DNA from: a virus
DNA length: 59,573 nucleotides
Virus record (IMG/VR): IMGVR_UViG_3300033141_001990
Span: 1-59,573 of that record
Reading direction: 5' to 3' (one strand)
The notes under the pieces are model-generated. The model saw only the letters and a program-made list of their open reading frames with translations, was not told where the DNA came from and ran no database searches. Made by a program: the position numbers and the translations under genes. Within the stretch, counting starts at the first letter, position 1; each line of letters opens with the position of its first letter. Positions 55,425 through 59,573 of this stretch are shown here, piece by piece.

Positions 55425-57580
55425 TCAGGCTCGGCCTCGGCACGTCTGCGGTATTTGCGGGCTCCTCCGTTCCTATCGCCCCCTACGTGGAGACGCGAAG
55501 CGTAGTCACGGACGGCATTGACGATTACCTGGACGTGGGGACACCCGCGGCCCTATCAGGCGTAGACCAACATTTTACCGCTTCTTGCTGGTTCAAGACG
55601 GAGGTCAATAGTCCTTGTGACCTATTCAGCAAGTGGGAGGGTCTCGGGAATCGCGACTGGGTGATCTACATGACGGGCGGAGTCGTCTACGCCTACATGA
55701 ATACGAGTACGGGGCCAGTCGGAGCAGCAAGCGCTGCGCCATATAACGACAATGCGTGGCACCTGGCCACGATTAGCTGGAACGGGGTGTCCCTCGCCGT
55801 GGACATCGACGGAGGGCTGGAGAGAGTAACATCTGCCGCAGCCGACCGTCTTGGAACAGCGGGGAGCAGCGTCTTCTTGTCCGCTCGCGACGATGGTGCA
55901 GGCGGAGCACTAAGTTTTTACTTCGGCAACCTAGATGAGATTTCGTTCTTCGACGCGGCACTAACCGCCGGGCAGTGTACGGAGCTTTACAACGCTGGCG
56001 TGCCTATGGACCTGTCTGGCCATACCGCATTTGCAGACCTAGTGAGCTGGTGGAGAGCCGGAGACTACCCAGGCGACTCGACCGACAGCTTAGACCCTTC
56101 CTCTCGCATCTACGACGCCAAGGGCAGCAACGATGCTACTCCGGTCAACATGGACATAGGGGATGTCGTATACGATGTTCCCCCCACATTCAACAGGCTG
56201 TCCCTCCTCACCGATGGCGTGGACGAGTACGCGGAGCTTGCCGGTGGGTCAGTAACTGGCTGTGACCCAGACTGGAACGAGCCCTGGTCGGTGTCTGCGT
56301 GGCTTAAGACAACAGACCATGACATACCGGCTGCTGGTGCTGGCTATATTGCCTCCAAGATAATCGGTGCCCCGTCATACACCGGGTGGGCAGTCGGCGT
56401 GTATGCCGGCAATCCGTTCTGCTTCTTCTCTCATGGGGTAAACTTTGGGCTCTACGCTCAGTCGTATGTTGACCAGTTTATTGTAACTGGAGCTTGGAAA
56501 CATGTCGTCTGGACATACGACGGCTCCGTCAATGGCTTTGGAACCAAGACTGGTGCTGGTGCTCCTCTTAGGATTGGTGGAGCTAGTTACGGTGGATATT
56601 TCAACGGATCATTCGACGAAGTGAGCATCTGGAGTAAGGAGCTGTCCGGCGCTGACGTAAGCACGATCTACAATAACGGCACTCCTAAGTCGCTGACGGG
56701 TCTGACGGACCTGGACGCTTGGTATCGCTGCGGCGAAGCGCCCGGAGACTCTGCCACTGGTACGATATTCGACCTGAGTGGCAACTCAAACGACCTCGCT
56801 GCTACTAACATGGAGGTAGCCGACATTCAGACTGTAACGCCGCGACCGTTCTGGAATTTGCTCTCTCTGGGGTTCGACGGGGTAGACGAGCGGCTCTATA
56901 GCTCACCAGCTGGTAACTGCCCAATTTATGATCGGAACGATACGTTCAGCGTTAGCCTGTGGATGAAGTCATCTGCCGCGAGCTTCGTCTGCCTTATCGG
57001 AAAGCAGATTGGATCGGGGAACTATCGAGGCTGGGGCATCTTCCAGAACCCAACTGTAGCTGGTGAGTTCTACGTCGCGATGTTCAACACGTTAGGGTCT
57101 AACCAGCAAGCCGTGCGAACCACGGGCGGCGGGTGGGCCGATGGTGCATGGCACCATGTCTGCGTGACCTACGACGGATCGAGTGCGGCAGCGGGAATTT
57201 TAATCTACGTGGACGGAGTTAGCGAGCCTCTGGGCATTGATAGCGATACGTTGACCGGCACTATCGCGAATAGCACAGCGATGAGTATCGGGTCGCGTGG
57301 CCTAGTCAACGCTTTTTACAACGGGCGCATAGATGAGGTGAGCCTTTACAAGGCTACTCTTAGCGCAGCCAACGTAACTGAGATTTACAACAATGGTATG
57401 CCGCGAGACGTTAAAACTCTTACCACGGCCGGCGATTTGGACGCTTACTATCGGTGCGGAGACGACACCTTCGACGCCAAGGCCTCGGGCCAGCCTACCG
57501 TCTTCGACAAGACGGCTAACAACTACCACCTTTGGCAGGCCAATATGGAGCAAGCCGACTTTGCGGAGGACACCCCATGA
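55421..57580 (+). CDS. Fibre-locus protein with three LamG-like domains
   Basis: A 719-residue protein from GTG 55421 (GGGAGGAG upstream), preferred to ATG 55388. Three tandem concanavalin/LamG-like domains start near residues 27, 258 and 476, each opening with TDGIDDYLDV, TDGVDEYAEL or FDGVDERLYS, each with WH(L/V) and a closing DE(I/V)S, and a TELYN/TIYNNG/TEIYNNG end. Such folds bind carbohydrates, so this is a likely adhesin for host glycans. Its repeats also suit recombination-driven host range change. Confidence 0.8.
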   Translation: MIRLGLGTSAVFAGSSVPIAPYVETRSVVTDGIDDYLDVGTPAALSGVDQHFTASCWFKTEVNSPCDLFSKWEGLGNRDWVIYMTGGVVYAYMNTSTGPVGAASAAPYNDNAWHLATISWNGVSLAVDIDGGLERVTSAAADRLGTAGSSVFLSARDDGAGGALSFYFGNLDEISFFDAALTAGQCTELYNAGVPMDLSGHTAFADLVSWWRAGDYPGDSTDSLDPSSRIYDAKGSNDATPVNMDIGDVVYDVPPTFNRLSLLTDGVDEYAELAGGSVTGCDPDWNEPWSVSAWLKTTDHDIPAAGAGYIASKIIGAPSYTGWAVGVYAGNPFCFFSHGVNFGLYAQSYVDQFIVTGAWKHVVWTYDGSVNGFGTKTGAGAPLRIGGASYGGYFNGSFDEVSIWSKELSGADVSTIYNNGTPKSLTGLTDLDAWYRCGEAPGDSATGTIFDLSGNSNDLAATNMEVADIQTVTPRPFWNLLSLGFDGVDERLYSSPAGNCPIYDRNDTFSVSLWMKSSAASFVCLIGKQIGSGNYRGWGIFQNPTVAGEFYVAMFNTLGSNQQAVRTTGGGWADGAWHHVCVTYDGSSAAAGILIYVDGVSEPLGIDSDTLTGTIANSTAMSIGSRGLVNAFYNGRIDEVSLYKATLSAANVTEIYNNGMPRDVKTLTTAGDLDAYYRCGDDTFDAKASGQPTVFDKTANNYHLWQANMEQADFAEDTP

Positions 57581-57816
57581 TTAAGACATATTGTATCGTT
57601 GCAAACCCGCCTACGTCCGAGCAGATCGCAGCCGCGATTGAGTCTCCGGATACTGTGCGCAAAAGCGTGGACGGCACGGAGTGCGTACTCAAGTGGAAAG
57701 GGCCCACTCCTGCTCCGTTCCAGGGGAAAACGACCTACACTCACGTTCAGATCCTTCCGATCATGCACTCGGTCGAGTGGACTGTGCCGATGCCTCACGA
57801 CGACGGAGATGACTGA
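57577..57816 (+). CDS. Small protein downstream of LamG adhesin
   Basis: A 79-residue protein from ATG 57577 (ATGA overlap with the adhesin). KTYCIVANPPTSEQIAAAIE and ECVLKWKG, then a Pro/His/Asp end (MPHDDGDD). It may be a fibre-assembly chaperone, being small and coupled between two fibre genes. Not recognised. Confidence 0.6.
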   Translation: MIKTYCIVANPPTSEQIAAAIESPDTVRKSVDGTECVLKWKGPTPAPFQGKTTYTHVQILPIMHSVEWTVPMPHDDGDD

Positions 57817-59573
57817 TGCCAAGCGCTCTCTTTCAAATCGACCCAGGAACAGCTGTCTATGGAGCCATCGGAGTCGCTCAAGACGCGGCTGGCGGCGTAG
57901 TAGTAAATTGCAGGATGGTCTCTACCTCCGGGGTTAACCCTGGCCTCCTAACGTGGACTATTTTTGGAACCGATGGTCGTCCAGCTCCAGCGATGGTGCT
58001 TAGCGGTGCCCCTACCGGCGAGATTATGTCCTTCACTACCGACGCGGAGGCGGGGCAGGCATACGGTATCCAGTTAGAGGTAAACGGGGGCGTAGAAATC
58101 ACCGGAGACTCTGGAACCACCGTTAAAAGCGCACTGTTTGTACTAGATGACTCGTTTCAGAGACCGTTCTTCGTAGGGGAGACCTTCGAGTCCGATCCTA
58201 CATACGGGATTATTCCTAGACTGAACTTCATCCAGTCGGCAATAGCGCTAGATTACAAGGAGTCGGTTACAGCAGCTTCGGCTGCGGCCCTTCCCGCAAA
58301 TACAAGAACAGATAATACCCTAACCGCTAGTGCCAATGGTGCTCTTACTGTTGACGGGATAGTTGTCGCAGTGGGTAACCGTATCCTCGTAAAGGACGAG
58401 GCGGCTGGGCAAAACAACGGTATTTTTGTCGCAGATGACATAGGAAGCGCAGGAACACCGTGGATACTTACGCGAGCAAAAGGATCAGACGAGAGCTACG
58501 AGCTTCAGACTGGAGCGACAACGTATGCCGAAGAGGGGGCATCTAACGCAGAGAAGGTATACCGGCTTATTACACCTCCGCCGATTACCATTAACACTAC
58601 CCCTCTAGTATTCGCAGTGTCGATGGCATCCGGAGCATCCGGGCCAGCCGCAGGGGACTTAAGCGGAACATACCCGAACCCAGAAGTGGCGGCGATCCAC
58701 GAAACATCTGGGCCCACCAAGCTTACTGTCGGAGCGATTGCCGACACCGAATTTCTCGTTAGGTCTGGCGCTACCATCGTAAGCCAGGCAGGCGGAGGAC
58801 CACCCACGGGAGCCGCCTCGGGCGATCTAAGCGGAACGTATCCGGGCCCGGAAGTAAGCGCCATCACGGACGGCACCGCAACTCAGCTTACGCTTGGAAC
58901 GATTGCGGACGGCGAGCACTTAGTCAGAAACGGGTTGTTTATCGAGAGCGATCCGGGTGGTGGTCCTCCCTCTGGAGCCGCTTCGGGGGACCTGAGTGGA
59001 ACGTACCCATCACCGGCAGTAAGTGCGCTAACGACTACGACTGGACCTACCTCTCTTGTAGCGGGAGCTATTGCAGACGGAGAGTTCCTTAAGCGGGTAG
59101 GCGCGACACTTGTCGGAGCGTCCGCGGGCGGCACAATTCCCACCGGCAACATCCTCTACGTTGACGCCGTCAACGGCAACAACGGGACTGCTGTTAGCGG
59201 GCGGCTGGATCTCCCATATCTCACCATCGTCACGGCGCTCTCCGCAGCAGTACCTGGCGATGCCGTACACGTCTATCCCGGAACTTATCCAGAAGACGTC
59301 AACGTCACCACAGGTATCTCCTTGATCGGAATCGGCGGACCTGAGCGGGTGCTTATAACAGGCTCGGGCGTAGGCTCTGACGTCGTGCTCCTCGACGACG
59401 GTTGCTATGTTCACAGCATCGGAGTGGTGGTCCCTGTCGGGTTTGCCGGCTTCGCCTATGGTGGCGCGGGGCTTTGCTATCTCTACAACGCGATGGTGAC
59501 CGGGAGCGACTTGACCAGCGTTGGTTTTCATCACAGCGGCACGGGCAAGATTATCATCACCGAGTTCCGCTAT
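57816..59573 (+). CDS. Tail fibre with GDLSGTYP repeats, runs off window
   Basis: A frame of 586 codons open to the last base, so the C-terminus is missing. Residues 148-200 carry TASANGALTVDGIVVAVGNR, then LVKDEAAGQNNGIF, a common fibre module. Three GDLSGTYP units (near residues 280, 336 and 391) form a repetitive shaft. From residue 444 (NILYVDAVNGNNGT, HVYPGTYPEDVNVTTG) a pectate-lyase-like beta-helix begins. It probably contacts or cleaves host surface polysaccharide. Confidence 0.78.
   Translation, partial: MPSALFQIDPGTAVYGAIGVAQDAAGGVVVNCRMVSTSGVNPGLLTWTIFGTDGRPAPAMVLSGAPTGEIMSFTTDAEAGQAYGIQLEVNGGVEITGDSGTTVKSALFVLDDSFQRPFFVGETFESDPTYGIIPRLNFIQSAIALDYKESVTAASAAALPANTRTDNTLTASANGALTVDGIVVAVGNRILVKDEAAGQNNGIFVADDIGSAGTPWILTRAKGSDESYELQTGATTYAEEGASNAEKVYRLITPPPITINTTPLVFAVSMASGASGPAAGDLSGTYPNPEVAAIHETSGPTKLTVGAIADTEFLVRSGATIVSQAGGGPPTGAASGDLSGTYPGPEVSAITDGTATQLTLGTIADGEHLVRNGLFIESDPGGGPPSGAASGDLSGTYPSPAVSALTTTTGPTSLVAGAIADGEFLKRVGATLVGASAGGTIPTGNILYVDAVNGNNGTAVSGRLDLPYLTIVTALSAAVPGDAVHVYPGTYPEDVNVTTGISLIGIGGPERVLITGSGVGSDVVLLDDGCYVHSIGVVVPVGFAGFAYGGAGLCYLYNAMVTGSDLTSVGFHHSGTGKIIITEFRY

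Overview
This window is tailed-phage DNA with a contractile (myovirus-type) tail. The reasons are a terminase-portal-capsid block followed by a tail sheath and tube, a tape measure, and a baseplate series in the order known from phage Mu (DNA-circulation protein, gpP-like hub, spike, gp46-like, gp47/J-like, gp48-like, fibres). The lysis genes (a lipoprotein, a lytic transglycosylase, a zinc amidase) point to a Gram-negative host, but nothing in the sequence identifies the host. I saw no integrase, rRNA, tRNA or CRISPR array.

Layout. (1) 1-3.76 kb, plus strand: lysis and accessory genes with two rho-independent terminators; it holds a holin-like protein, a lipoprotein, a lytic transglycosylase, two small proteins and a modular endolysin. 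(2) 3.8-25.3 kb, minus strand: one long early region whose genes mostly overlap by 1-8 bases. It carries an HNH-like protein, a RusA-like resolvase, a Dam-type methylase, a DnaB helicase with its partner, SSB, a Cas4/AddB-like nuclease, an ERF annealing protein, an AcrVA2-like protein, a DUF932-like protein and many unrecognised small genes. One excisionase-like gene (4579-4920) faces the other way inside this block. (3) 21.4-26.0 kb has unlike composition, with CGATCG and GCTAGC palindromes, G/C runs and tandem repeats. It ends in a gene-free divergent control region at 25.28-25.99 kb. (4) 26-59.6 kb, plus strand: two putative DNA-binding proteins, a ParB-like protein, terminase, portal, Mu gpF-like protein, scaffold, capsid, neck, sheath, tube, tape measure, baseplate and fibres. 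The last fibre gene runs off the window. If the DNA is circular or permuted, the fibres lead into the lysis genes at position 1, so one late transcription unit could cover both.

How it works together. The early block looks like a replication and annealing-recombination system (DnaB plus loader, SSB, ERF, 5'-exonuclease candidate, RusA), with a methylase and a possible anti-defence protein. The late block packages DNA through terminase and portal into an HK97-type head and builds a Mu-like injection machine.

The most interesting unexplained structures are: five copies of a bipartite element (TCAATTTGAGT, exactly 9 bases, TCCTAWCG), all in the same orientation, at gene junctions between 13.7 and 21.4 kb; a perfect 14-bp inverted repeat around the start codon of the excisionase-like gene; a two-tier hairpin at 14195-14272; a short conserved peptide motif repeated 132 bases downstream of its parent gene; and a baseplate-locus protein made of three 34-residue proline-rich repeats.
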